Below, piece after piece: positions 24,078 through 35,479 of a stretch of DNA of 64,000 nt. The position numbers were made by a program, and so were the translations under genes. The notes beneath the pieces were generated by a model. It searched no databases and was not told the DNA's origin. It saw only the letters and a program-made list of their open reading frames with translations. Position 1 is the first letter of the stretch. Every line of letters starts with the position of its first letter. Origin of the DNA: Metarhizium brunneum (Eukaryota > Ascomycota > Sordariomycetes > Hypocreales > Clavicipitaceae); contig NC_089427.1 of NCBI RefSeq assembly GCF_013426205.1, positions 2,728,001 through 2,792,000 on the forward strand, in the 5' to 3' direction.

Positions 24078-25568
24078 GCTGATTGCTAAGATGAGGGAAG
24101 AAAGGAGAGGGGATGAATGGAATGCGAAAGGGAAAGGGAAAGGGGATGAATGAATTCTGGACAAACACAAACCTGGAGCCCTGGCGTCTTGATGGACCGA
24201 GAATTTCAGAACAGTATGCGACAGATTTGGAGCAAGAAAAGAAAGGTTCAAAAGAAAGCTTTGCTAATTGCTATTTGCTGTTTTTTCTCCGAAATGCTTT
24301 GATTTTTAATTTAGTCGGCCTTGTCTCCCACGTTTTCACGAAACCTAGGAGCGATGACGGACTGTAGGACATGGCGAGCGTGTATTTAGATGGGGAGGTT
24401 TCCGGCCTTGGGCGGACCCTGCCATGTCTGCCATGTACAACAAATAGGCGACATGAATGTGATTAAATGTTTAAAAGCGCCTGTTGGGTTGCATGGATTG
24501 CTTGGCTTTGGAAAGTGAAACCTGGTAGTTTGGAAGAGCATGTTCGGAAAGCTTTCCGATGCCGATGATGGGCAGAGTGGAGTGCAGTAACTACTTGGTA
24601 GGAGGTTCAATACTTGGTGGCTCACGTATGTATGGTATTTTGCTGTTCGAGCATATATGGCAATGTCCACGTCGCAAGCAGTGCTCGGCCCGGGTGCGGC
24701 GGACTCCCTCCGGAGTAGTAGCAATTAACTTATTAGCTACCGCCTACCGCGTGTACTCTGTACGGAGTACTATTATTGCGCCCAACTCACAGCATATGTG
24801 TAGGTACATAGACCACGACAGGGCGGTACTCCGTATCCGGAGAGCAGAGACCACCATGGATGGGCGATTGATGATGTCCTGGCTCCGCAAGTCGGAGGTC
24901 GGGGGGAAAGGTCGGCAATGGCGGAATTGGGCGGCACGGGTGAATGGACCGGCCGTCTGTGTCCCACGATGAGTGTCGGACTGCATGCAATATGCAGTTC
25001 GAGTGGTTTGGCCATCCAATGCTTAGACGCCCTCTCAGCCTCGCGACGGGGCAAAGTGGACGGCGACGAGTCTGTTTCCCCCGAGGGCTGGGGTTGCTGG
25101 GATGGTTGGGATCGCTGGGATCGCGGGGGGTTGCTCTGGTGGCACCGTGCCACCTTGCAGACAGCTTTATTTACTAGTCTGGAACAGCCAAAACCGGTCC
25201 CTGGTGCCCTCGAGAACTTACTTCGTAACAGATACTCATATTACCGAGTAAGCAGTGCTTGGCTTGGTCGGGAGTGCGGAGCTCTGGTTCCTAGACTGAC
25301 CAGTTGACGACTCAAACACCGTGCCACCCCCGGCATAAGAGCTCAAGGCCCCCCTCCCCACATCCGCGCGTAGCCGCTCTGTTAAGAAGGCGGCACCAGA
25401 ACTGTCTCTCCGAGAAAGGAAGCCTGTGTGTGAAATTCCGTAACCACCACCGTACGTTGCCTCTTCCTTTTTCCCCCTTGCCCTCTTCTTCTCCCAGCCT
25501 GCTTGTCATCACCAGCAGTGCCTTGGATCCCCTCATAATTTCTACCTTCCCTCCCGGTGTCACCAACC
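24078..25568. other. Intergenic (calnexin 3' end to MMSDH promoter)
   Basis: A 1.5-kb spacer. It holds a purine-rich calnexin trailer (GGAAAGGGAAAGGGG), two TACTCCGTA sites (24761 on the opposite strand, 24827), and a short inverted repeat GTACTC...GAGTAC at 24753-24770. Reading frames are short and overlapping, and I see no gene. Confidence 0.55.
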
Positions 25569-27364
25569 ATGCGGCGGCTCATCTCACGAAGCGTCTCTGC
25601 CAGCGCCACCCGGTCCCCGGTGACCTCAGCCGTACCCCGATCTGCCATCGCCACCTCCAAGATGGTTTCCAACGGCTCGTCTTCCTCGGCCGTGGCCGCG
25701 AGAAGAATACATGCGACTGCCCATCAGCTCAAGCCCACGGCTGCTCTGGCCTCTACGGCCACCAGCTATCCCAACACCCACGAGAAGATCCAGGCCGTCG
25801 CGGACACGCCGTACTTTATCGACAACAAGTTTGTCAACTCGACAACCGACAAGTTCATTGACCTGCCTGACCCGGCCACGAACAACCTCGTTACTCGCGT
25901 CCCCCAGATGACCGAGGAGGAGATGAAGGCTGCTGTGGCTAGCGCCGAGAAGGCCTTCAAGTCCTGGAAGAACACGACCGTCCTGGCTCGCCAGCAAATC
26001 ATGTTCCGATTTGTACAGCTAATTCGCGAGAACTGGGACAGACTGGCTGCCAGCATCACCTTGGAGCAGGGCAAGACCTTTGCCGATGCCAAGGGTGATG
26101 TTTTGCGTGGTCTGCAAGTCGCTGAGGCGGCCATCGCCGCGCCAGAGCTGCTCAAGGGTGAGGTCCTGGAGGTGTCCAAGGATATGGAAACTCGCACTTA
26201 TCGGGAGCCATTGGGCGTTGTGGCTGCCATTTGCCCCTTTAGTAAGTTCCGGCCAACAGAATTGGTTTTGCTTGGGTGTGTGGACCTGACAGCTGACCTG
26301 TCTTTGTAGACTTTCCTGCCATGATTCCTCTTTGGTGCATCCCCATCGCTACCATTACTGGAAACACAATCATCGTCAAGCCATCTGAGCGTGACCCCGG
26401 CGCTGCCATGATCCTCGCTGAGCTGGTCCAGAAGGCTGGCTTCCCCGAAGGTGTGGTCAACGTCATCCACGGCGCCCACAAGACTGTCGACTTCATCCTC
26501 GACGAGCCCGCCATCAAGGCCATTAGCTTTGTTGGAGGCAACAAGGCCGGAGAGTACATCTTCAGCCGCGGTTCCGCCAATGGCAAGCGTGTCCAGGCCA
26601 ACCTGGGCGCCAAGAACCACGCTGCCGTCCTGCCTGACTGCAACAAGAACCACTTTATCAACAGCGTCGTCGGAGCCGCCTTTGGTGCCGCTGGCCAGCG
26701 CTGCATGGCCCTCAGCAGCCTAGTCATGGTCGGCGAGACCAAGGAGTGGCTCACTGACATTGCCGAGAGCGCCAAAAAGCTCAAAGTTGATGGAGGCTTT
26801 GAGGCCGGTGCTGACCTTGGCCCCGTCATTTCTCCCCACAGCAGAGAGCGCATCCTGAGCCTCATTGACAGCGCCGAGAAGGAGGGCGCCACGATCCTCC
26901 TTGACGGACGCAACTACAAGAACCCCAAGTATCCCAATGGCAACTTTATCGGTCCCACACTCATCACCAACGTCACCACTGACATGAAGTGTTACAAGGA
27001 GGAGATCTTTGGCCCGGTGCTGGTTTGCCTCAACGTCGACACCATTGACGACGCTATCGACTTGATCAACAAGAACGAGTACGGCAACGGCGTGGCCATC
27101 TTCACCCGCTCTGGCCCCACGGCCGAGACGTTCCGCCGAAACATTGAATCGGGCCAGGTTGGTATCAATGTGCCCATCCCTGTGCCGCTGCCCATGTTCT
27201 CCTTCACTGGTAACAAGAAGAGCATTGCGGGTGGCGGTGCCAGCACTTTCTATGGAAAGCCGGGTATCAACTTTTACACGCAGTTGAAGACTGTCACGGC
27301 GCTGTGGCAGAGCCAAGATGCTGTTGCTAAGAAGGCTTCTGTTCACATGCCTACTTTGCAATGA
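25569..27364 (+). CDS. Methylmalonate-semialdehyde dehydrogenase (mitochondrial)
   Basis: CoA-acylating aldehyde dehydrogenase of valine and pyrimidine catabolism. It converts methylmalonate semialdehyde to propionyl-CoA with NAD+ in mitochondria. Exons are 25569-26241 and 26310-27364 (575 aa). Residues 1 to about 50 are Arg/Ser-rich without acidic residues ([16 protein letters not shown]), a typical presequence. The ALDH fold follows, with [20 protein letters not shown] across the intron, the nucleotide-binding segment [14 protein letters not shown] and the catalytic cysteine (Cys356) in [29 protein letters not shown] and a family-specific end [15 protein letters not shown] complete it. The start is the first ATG of the frame. 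Confidence 0.96.
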
Positions 27365-28349
27365 AGGGGCTGTGTGTGTGAGAGAGAAAGAGAAAGAGAG
27401 GCGCTGGAGGCTATGGGAAATTGAAGATGGACGTTGATTTTCTGTTCAAAAATTAGTTCTTACGGGTGCATGTGGTAGGAAATACGGCTTCTGGCCTGGC
27501 CTGAGCAAAACATGTCAAGAGAAAATAATAGGGTTCTACATATATTGTCCTCGACAGTGCTTGTGAATAGATGCAGTGTAAACTGAGGCCGCATAAGGCC
27601 TTGCCTACAACACGTTGGGTTGGCGTGATTTTTTGGAGGTGACGTGACATGGTTGCTTGAACTTGATGCTTGGGATCCCGGAGGCACATGAACGGATTGG
27701 GCATTTCTGCATTAACAAAAGAAAACATACAATACATACTGCTGCCATTGTGAGCAACCAGAAAGGTCATGGACGGCTCTTGGATGAGGGCACCGCTGGC
27801 CACCATGCATCCAACCCGGCCTGCCTCCAGCCGGGAATCATTCCCAAAATTGGAAACATGACATTGACTTTCTGTCTTGAATGCGCTTGATCTGAGGGGC
27901 TAGAGCGCGGGATTACATGGATGGGCAAGCCGTGCTGAATGACGTGTCTGGTGCTCGATATGCAGATGAGTTGTGACCGACACCTCGTCTGCAAGATGCG
28001 AGGACCGCAACACGGGTTGAAAGAGGCCGTCTATTATTAATATGTGGTTGCCATTATCGTCATTCCCTCCGTGTTGGTTCTGTATTTTTTATTTTTTATC
28101 TTTTGTTTCTCAACATTTTACACTTTACTTGGCTGTTGCAAAAAGGAAAAAAAACGCCAAAGTCACATGCAATCTACACACACGGCAGGAGGCGCAAACA
28201 TGTCGTGGATCGCCGTCCCCAGCCGGCTCTACTATAAACTCAGACGCAACACACACGCGGCCCCGAAACCAGCAACCAGACCATCACCATCACCAGCAGC
28301 AGTGCAGCCTCGCCGGCCCCCAAACACACGACTATGCCACCCCCCGGCC
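27365..28349. other. Intergenic, promoter of F-box gene
   Basis: A 985-bp spacer between two same-strand genes. T-rich stretches occur near 28.08-28.14 kb and a TATA-like box lies at 28233-28238. The F-box frame is open upstream to 28044, but that part crosses the T-rich promoter-like DNA and is unlikely to be coding. Confidence 0.55.
28233..28238 (+). promoter_or_regulatory. TATA-like box
   Basis: TATAAA within CTCTACTATAAACTCAG, about 115 bp before the ATG at 28350. It supports that start over in-frame ATGs further upstream. Match only. Confidence 0.4.
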
Positions 28350-30017
28350 ATGAACCTCGCTCTCCTCCCCTACACGGTGTTTTTCGAAATCGTGTCGCAC
28401 CTCTCTGCGCCCGAGGCCCTCGCGTCGCGCCGCATCTCGCGTGACGTGCGCTCGGCGCTCGTACGGCCCGACCTGAGCATCAGCCTCATCCTCCTGCACT
28501 TCCCGCGGTCGGTCGAGGGCCGCGCCCTCCGCGGGCACCTGCGCGCGGGCCGCCACGGGCCTCTCGAGGAGGAGGACTGGGCGGCCGTCTTTGCGACGCT
28601 GGCACGGCGATACCACCACCTGGGCAGCGCGACGCCCTGGAGGGTCGACAAGGTGCGTGTCGCGGGGGGCCCTGGGCTCAGGGGCGTCACGCCGTGGAAC
28701 AGGTTCCTGAGGCTGGACGACAAGACGGCCGCCTTTGACTACTGGGACCCCGTGTGGACGTTTGCGCCGCGGCAGGGCGTCCTGGTGTATCCCGCCGCCG
28801 CCGCTGCTGGCGCCGCGACCGTCGTGTACAGGGCGAGGGACCTGGCGAGCGGCGACGAGGCCGAGGTGCCATTCGACGCGGGCGGCAAGGTCGTCCGGAG
28901 GGTGCGCCTGAGCCACGGCATCCTGGTGGTCGAGTGGTGCGAGGAGGAGCAGGGACGCGACGAGGCGGACGGCGTCGGGGCCGCCGCGCATCGCCACTTC
29001 GCCACGGCTTTTGACGTCGTCCCGGGCTCTTGCGGACGCGGCCGCCGGCGGCGGGTTCAGGTGTCCTTCCGGTCCGAGTGGAAGACGCACTGCCTGGGCC
29101 TGCCGCTCTCCCACCAGGACCGCTTCTTCTCGACGCACAACGCGACGCACTACGTCGTCTACATCTGGCAGCCGACGCGGTCGCCGTGGGGCGAGCACGC
29201 GCCCCTCGAGCGCCTCGTCGTCTGGGACATCTCCCGCCCGAGTCCCTACCGGCCGTCGCTCGATCCTGCCGGCGGGCTGGCACCCCCCTCCTCCTCCTCC
29301 CCCGGGCCGAGAATCATACGGCGCATCGCCAACGACGACCTGTCCGGCTGGGGCGTCCGACAGGCCGACACGCCCCGGCTGCGAGGCCTCGCCCTCGACC
29401 GGAACACCTGGGACGCCGACGCGCGCTCGGCCACGGGCCACGTCTTCCTCGTCGAGGAGGAGCACCGCTGGTGCGCGGGCCCGCACAGCAGCGCCACGCC
29501 TCCGCGGCAGCACCACCTGCGCACCACGGGGATACCGCTCGTGGGCGACGGGCCGAGGTGGGTAGACGACTGCGGCGGCCGGGGGACGTTCGCCGACCAC
29601 GGCATGGAGTTTTGCCCCCGCAGCTGCCGGGCCAGCTGCGCCGACGACGGGGTGGACGGGGTGGACGCGGCGGAGGATTCTTCAGCGTGGCCTGGGAGGA
29701 CGCCGTGCTGGCGCCACGACGACTTCCCGTACCTCACCGTTTCAGAGGCCCACGATGCGCTGGCGGGCGTGAGAATCACGGCCAGACACTGCTTCATGAT
29801 GGAGACGCTGTCGGTGCACGTCCGGCCGCGGCTGTGCGTCGAGGGGGTCGCGAGGTATCGCAGCGGGGACCGGGCGCACGCCGCCCCGGATGACGACGAG
29901 GTGAGGTTCGAGGATGGTTTGTGGTCGCAGCTCATGGGCAAGGGGTGCATTGCTGGTGATGAGCGGTGGGTTGTGGGCGAGGATGAGGCCGGGGACGTGA
30001 CCATTTTGATGTTTTGA
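28350..30017 (+). CDS. F-box domain protein
   Basis: Intronless gene of 555 residues. The N-terminal F-box (about residues 3-45, LALLPYTVFFEIVSHLSAPE then ALASRRISRDVRSAL) would bind Skp1, so the product is probably a substrate adaptor of an SCF ubiquitin ligase. The rest has no domain I recognise. It contains WD-like or propeller-like stretches (TAFDVVPGSCGRG, THYVVYIWQPTRSPWG, LERLVVWDISRPSPY), two acidic clusters and a Cys/His-bearing segment (EFCPRSCRASCADDG). Base composition is unusual: long stretches approach 70% G+C, well above neighbouring genes, which also keeps the opposite strand open. The ATG was chosen at the F-box start, after a TATA-like box. Substrate is unknown. Confidence 0.85.
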   Translation: MNLALLPYTVFFEIVSHLSAPEALASRRISRDVRSALVRPDLSISLILLHFPRSVEGRALRGHLRAGRHGPLEEEDWAAVFATLARRYHHLGSATPWRVDKVRVAGGPGLRGVTPWNRFLRLDDKTAAFDYWDPVWTFAPRQGVLVYPAAAAAGAATVVYRARDLASGDEAEVPFDAGGKVVRRVRLSHGILVVEWCEEEQGRDEADGVGAAAHRHFATAFDVVPGSCGRGRRRRVQVSFRSEWKTHCLGLPLSHQDRFFSTHNATHYVVYIWQPTRSPWGEHAPLERLVVWDISRPSPYRPSLDPAGGLAPPSSSSPGPRIIRRIANDDLSGWGVRQADTPRLRGLALDRNTWDADARSATGHVFLVEEEHRWCAGPHSSATPPRQHHLRTTGIPLVGDGPRWVDDCGGRGTFADHGMEFCPRSCRASCADDGVDGVDAAEDSSAWPGRTPCWRHDDFPYLTVSEAHDALAGVRITARHCFMMETLSVHVRPRLCVEGVARYRSGDRAHAAPDDDEVRFEDGLWSQLMGKGCIAGDERWVVGEDEAGDVTILMF

Positions 30018-30366
30018 CAACCTCTTACCATGACTTATGATGATACCTGGATACACGAATATATGATGATATGAGGGGCCATGAATGCAATGTTTTGCAT
30101 AAAACTATGAATAGCGTCGGTCGTGAGAGCTTCTTCTCCTTTCTTCTTGTGTGTTGGGTAGCGTGGGTCTGTAAAAATATGATAAACTATACGTGTGTAT
30201 GAACCTAGATAACGCCTTGCCATGCCATACCCTGCTTTTCAACCCCCCCCCCGGGAAAATCATACATGGTCGTGCTAACATGAACGAATTCAGATGTGGC
30301 AAAGTTTTCCGCTTGTATATGAAATAGTGTAAAATTTACCCACCACTCCTTTTGTTGGGCATATCC
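30018..30366. other. Convergent intergenic spacer
   Basis: 349 bp between the ends of the F-box gene and the flavoprotein monooxygenase gene. It is AT-rich with a C10 run near 30245. It probably holds both 3' ends; nothing else is seen. Confidence 0.55.
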
Positions 30367-32601
30367 TTAGCTTTTAAGTGCTGGGGGAATCTGCAAAAAC
30401 CCACTGAAGTAGTCATCCAACCACTCGGCCGCCCTCTCGCCCGAATCGTCGTTGCTTGTGTCCCACCGCCCGACAGAGCCGACGTACCCATCTGGGCGGA
30501 CGTTGACAATGGCTACCTCGCCTGGCTCCAGATTGCCGAGCCACTTGTTCGTGCACAGCGTGCCGCGGGTATCTTGCTCGGGAATGTTGTCGAGGTACAG
30601 CGTCCAGCGGCTATCTTGCAGCATGGCTGGGAGATCGTAGATTTCCATTTCCGCCTTGGGCATGGTTGCTGTTTCTTCGTTAGCGATCCCTAAAGGATGA
30701 TGTATATATGCAGAGGCTAGTGTTGGGGAAATGAGAGACATACTGATTAATGCAAAAGTAAAGAGATGGCTGACTGCGGTATAGCGTTCCGGACGGATGT
30801 AAATGTCCTCTGCGGAGCCCTTTCTGGGTTGCTCAGCGTAGGATTTGCTCGCCGCAGCGGAAAGCTGGCTTACAAACGACGAATTCCCAGCAACGGCGTG
30901 GCAAAAGGTTGACAGGAAAGGTGCAGCCTGCTGGACATCCCACATGAGGAGGAAGATCCTGAATTGACCCAACATGGGGATGTCGAGCTGGACATCCACG
31001 GGGTTCGAGTCAATGTATCGGGTGACTTTCGCTGGAGGCAAGAGACATCCGGGCCGGGCATCACCAGTAGGAATGGCAAAGCTGTCTGTCTCGGTGCGGT
31101 TTATAGGGCTGCTGGAATATTCTGCACCGATTCCAGATATAAAGCGCACATTTGCCTTGAAGTTTTTGGCCAGGGCAACCGCATCGCCTCCAGCAATTTG
31201 GTTAGCGTGTTCGTAGTCAAAGTTGACCAGGTCGAGTGCTATCTTCCGTCTCTCCTCTTCATAACTTTCAAGCAAGACTGGCTTGGCAAGCCCACGGACG
31301 GCCAGGTTAAGCTTCCACGAAAGATTCCACGAGTCGTGCATGGACGTGTTCATACCCTGGGCGGCCTTGGGTGAGTGCGTGTGGCTGGCATCGCCGGCGA
31401 GGAACACCCTGGTGTTGGCGTCGGAGAATCGACTGGCTACACGCTGGCCAACCTGATATCGTCCAAACCATTCAATATACTTCCAATCGACGGAGAATGG
31501 AGCCATAATCTTTCTGGCTTGTTCCGTGACGAATTGCTGGCCGAGCTGGCGACGGTCCTCGGTGGCCCATGTCTTGAGCTCGATATAAAACCTTGTCATG
31601 TTTCTCTCACGGGGGATAATAAGAATAGAACCGTGCTCCTCTGAGTATACTAGTGTTTTTGACCAAATGTCAGGAAAATCTGTGATGAGTTCTCCATCCA
31701 AGACTCCCCAGATTGCGGCCTGGGACATTCCGATGGCTGCTACATCGGGAATGCTCTTGCGGACTTTGGAGTGCGCTCCGTCACCTACACTCTTGTCAGC
31801 GAAAGATCGCGCTCATGGGCAAATTTGGGAGGGGACATACATCCAACCAAGTATTGTGTAGTATAAGTCTTCTTGTCCTGGGTTACATTCGTGCGGCAAT
31901 TTACTTGCAACTGGCCGGTCTTGGCAATATTCTCATAAGATTCAAAAGAGGCGTTTCTGCGCACCGTTTTGCCTCTCTTGGCTAGATCTTCAATGAATAG
32001 ACTCTCTACGATGCCTTGGTGAACCAGTAAAATATACGGATCAATGACATCAATTACGGGTGGGTAATGAATTTCTCGGCCTAGTCTGTGCAGCGGCTGA
32101 TCTTTCGTGGCTCTCCAGAATGAAATATCATAGACACGGACTCCTCGTTGGAGTAAAGGGTCGGCTAGTCGTAGCTGTCTGAAGGTCTCAATCGTCTTGG
32201 GTTGTAAACCGTCCGCCCTGTGCAGCAAAGATGTGAGTTTCTCCATCCATAAGTCATTGCCACTTTCAAATTACCAGCACGACGGGCCATGATATTTCTC
32301 TCCCTTACCTTCCTACTGGTGTTTGGTCGGCTCTATCATCAACCACTTCGGCGTGAATGCCGTATCTCGTCAGAGTCGCCGCCATCATCAGGCCGGCCGG
32401 GCCTGCACCAATAACACATACTTGACAATCCGACGGCGGCTCGGGGAAGTTTCGTAGCTGGGAGAGGTCGGCAATAGTGGCGTCTTCAGCATCCTCATCT
32501 ACAGGCTCCATCTGCCGTTCCACCGCAGTTTCAACGTCCATATCGGTGGTTGGGGTCGCATCTGCTGAACGCTGGGGACTGGATAAAATTCCCGGTGCCA
32601 T
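30367..32601 (-). CDS. FAD-dependent monooxygenase, phenol 2-monooxygenase-like
   Basis: Class A flavoprotein hydroxylase, predicted to hydroxylate a phenolic substrate with NAD(P)H and O2. Exons on the minus strand are 32309-32601, 31841-32217, 30744-31784 and 30367-30668 (670 aa, usual for the family). It has the FAD-binding GxGxxG ([17 protein letters not shown]), the [12 protein letters not shown] motif, the DG motif ([11 protein letters not shown]) and the GD motif ([18 protein letters not shown]). A C-terminal thioredoxin-like domain completes the phenol hydroxylase architecture. The last intron (30669-30743, 75 bp) is a multiple of three without a stop, so an unspliced frame is possible; splicing gives [13 protein letters not shown], which fits the family better. 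The natural substrate is unknown. Confidence 0.93.
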
Positions 32602-35479
32602 GCCTCTGCGGTTGCTTATATTGCGTCTGGCTTGGGAGTTAAAAGGTCCGATTTACAAGTGGAATTGCCCCCAGCTTTTGCTAATGCGACCGTGTCTAAT
32701 GATCCAGGGGAGTTTTAAGTTTCGAAACGTAGAAGTGTTTGTGAGTCGTCGTCTAGCCGGCACGAGAGTCGCTATTTCTAAGCTGTCTGGAATGATAAAG
32801 AAAAGCAAGGTTTGTGAGTCCCCCCCCGCGGCAAGGCACTTGCTAGACTTTTGAGGATTTCAGCTCTCTATTAATACCACCCACGTACGAGATGTGATGT
32901 CAAAAGTGGGCGAATAACGATCAACAGTCCGAAACCCACAACTGTTGGGTGGGCCAACCAATACTGGGAAGCGGGAGTCGACTAGTTAACGTGTTACTCC
33001 GTTGAGCACGGGCAGATGGTTCCGGAGACAATACAGAGAATAGGTGGTACGATACTCGGTAGACTTGAATCGGTGATCTTGGCGGTCGTCCCAGGAGAAG
33101 GAAGAGAATTGCAATCAAGGATGGCAGTGACTGGGCGGTGCCGGAATAAAATATTAGTTACGAGCTTGTGGCAACGCCTGGCTTCCACCTTCCGCTCGAC
33201 TAGAAGCTTGAATCACGGACTGTCGTCGGTGGCCATGCTTATGCCGTGTTCCTTGTGCCTCTGCCTCTGCCTCTTGCCCCGTAGTCCGTTCTCCGTACCA
33301 GTGCTCGGTACCAGTGCCATGGCTTCTCTGGCCGCCATCAAATAAGCTGGTCAGCGGCTCATCGGACAGGCCCGGCAAAAGTCGAGTCGTAGAAGGAAGG
33401 GCAGGAGCCTGAGGTCAGTCAAACAGCCAAAGCCCTAGTCGGGCACCAGAGACATCATGGGCCAGGGCGCTGAGGCTGAGGAGGAGGAGGAGCGGAGGCC
33501 ACGGGCATCATCTGGCACCTGGTCTCAACGTTGCAGCAAAAGTGGCATGACTTGATGGCGTGCTGAGTGAGGTTTGGGAATTTGTGAAGCAAAAATGGGC
33601 TGATCTGGCGGACAAAGTCGGTGGGGCTCCCGCCGCTAGCGCCAGAGGGTTTGACTTGGTTCGACTTGGTCCATCTTGAGTGGTTGAATTGACTCATTGG
33701 TACGGAGTAGATGGCCAGATGGCCAGATTGGCAGCTGTGACGAGGCAAGTGCCAATCTGGTGCCACTTAATTACCTGCTCAATCTTGTGCCAGGCGTCTG
33801 CCAGGCGTCGACCGTCGCCAGTCCCGGCGACTTCCATGCGTGGCAGTCCCTAGGCCAGGTTGCTGCTTGCAGCGCACGCAATCAAGCCTGCAGTTCTTTG
33901 CAAATGTCCCGGTCCAGTCCGTAGTACTATGTACATACGGAGTCCATACATATTCCCTTCATCTGTGTCTTCTGGCTCATCCGCTCCTGCTCCATTTGGC
34001 AGAAGCCTGCACAAACGCCTCTCGTGATTGGTCCACCTCCAGATCGCAGCCATCGTTCGTGGATGAAAGTGGTGCCATCATGCACGTCTTGTTGAAGCAC
34101 ACTTCATTTGAGAAGTTTCTGTATTCCGGAGCATGTACGGAGTACATCTCGAGCCGTCGGCCTGGTTTCAGCCATGAGTCCCATGAGTCCCGGCCTTCCC
34201 CAACACTGCAACCGTCACACCGCGTCAACAGTGCCCTTTCTACATAACATCGATAGTAGTCGTATATGCACTCGAGGAGCTTGTACCATATGGATTCGAC
34301 TTGACGTTTCCATTCTTGCCAGTAGTAGTCAAGTTGCAGGCGGCTTGTCCGGAGCCTGCAAGTTCAACTTCCATGTCAAATGTTCTTCCCGGGTGCTATC
34401 CCCATCCGCCGTGTCAAATTCTCATGTGCCTCTTGCATGCTCAAATGCTCAAGTGCCCCTAGTGTTGTCCCACCCCGCCATATCTCCCGGTGATCGATCT
34501 TCTAAACCCTATACTATCCTTTCGAATATTACATGTATGTACTACATCCCGGGTTCCCAGCGCTGTGAAATTTGCTCTGACCCCCAGCTAGCTAGATCAT
34601 CATGCGACATGCTTCCTTCCAGCAAGCAACTAGAACGATTGGTCCACAAAAAGATCCCTGATGATACGACCAAGCTCTTTTGCTCTTGCAACGCATAGCG
34701 TATGTATGTACATACGCAGTAGTACGCATCTCTCGACATCGTTGTGTGCCATGGATCAGACTTTGCAATCGTACCAACCGGAAGCCAATCCATATTACCT
34801 GCGTTCGCCCGTTGATGGTAGGAATCAAAGCCCTGTCCTGTACTAAGCCGAACAATCGTCTCATGCAGACGCCGAGAACCGAGCTACGCAAAGCAGTCGT
34901 AAGGCTTGATGCTGTTATGCAACCGCAAGGGGTCCTTACCGGGACAAGGCGGATGAGAACTACTTGCATGACAGATCAGACCACCGTACCGCTTTACAGT
35001 TCAAATGGGTCATCCAATCGAAAACAATAGTGTCGGTGCACCGACCACAAATGTGATAATCTAGACGCATGGCCGATATGTCCGGGAAGGGCATTACCAA
35101 TCGGCAACCCGATATTAGTCGTACAGAGAGTCAGCAGCTACTAGCCCTTCTGAGACGCGTGTAAATACATACATGTGTATGTGTGTGTGTGCGTGCGTGT
35201 GCGTGTGTGTTTACGGGTTAATAAACAAATAATATCACAAACCATCCACTCCGGCTATCGTAAGAGACTACATACATACACACAGATGCCTTCCCACATG
35301 AGGACCTATAGGCACGGAAGTATTCGAGGTACCGGTACATCAAGTTCCAAGAGCCTAATATCCTCAAGGCGTGTTCGCCGAGCTGTTACATCGTTCCGTC
35401 CGATATCGGCCTCATATATCCAGAACTTGCAGGAGCAAAATCACACATACATATAAATGTGGCCGATCATTTGGATCCG
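32602..35479. other. Long intergenic region with repeats
   Basis: A 2.9-kb gene-free stretch between two minus-strand oxidoreductase genes. It holds TACTCCGTA copies at 33701 and 34136 (opposite orientation), a related doubled element near 33920-33945 (GTAGTACTATGTACATACGG), and a TG/CG dinucleotide tract near 35173-35211. CATACATA-type runs occur around 35270. Reading frames are short and unconvincing; the promoter of the monooxygenase lies at the left end. Confidence 0.55.
35173..35211. repeat. Purine/pyrimidine-alternating (TG/CG) tract
   Basis: About 39 bp of alternating TG with a few CG steps (GTGTGTGTGTGCGTGCGTGT), downstream of the short-chain dehydrogenase stop. Simple-sequence repeat; such tracts can adopt Z-DNA. 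Confidence 0.8.

Noticed and set aside
24603..24615. tRNA B-box-like GGTTCAATAC
   Set aside because: No matching A-box, anticodon arm or acceptor stem could be folded around it.
28332..29600. Long minus-strand frame opposite the F-box gene
   Set aside because: High G+C content removes stop codons on all frames here. The product is Arg/Pro-rich with no recognisable domain, while the sense strand has an F-box.
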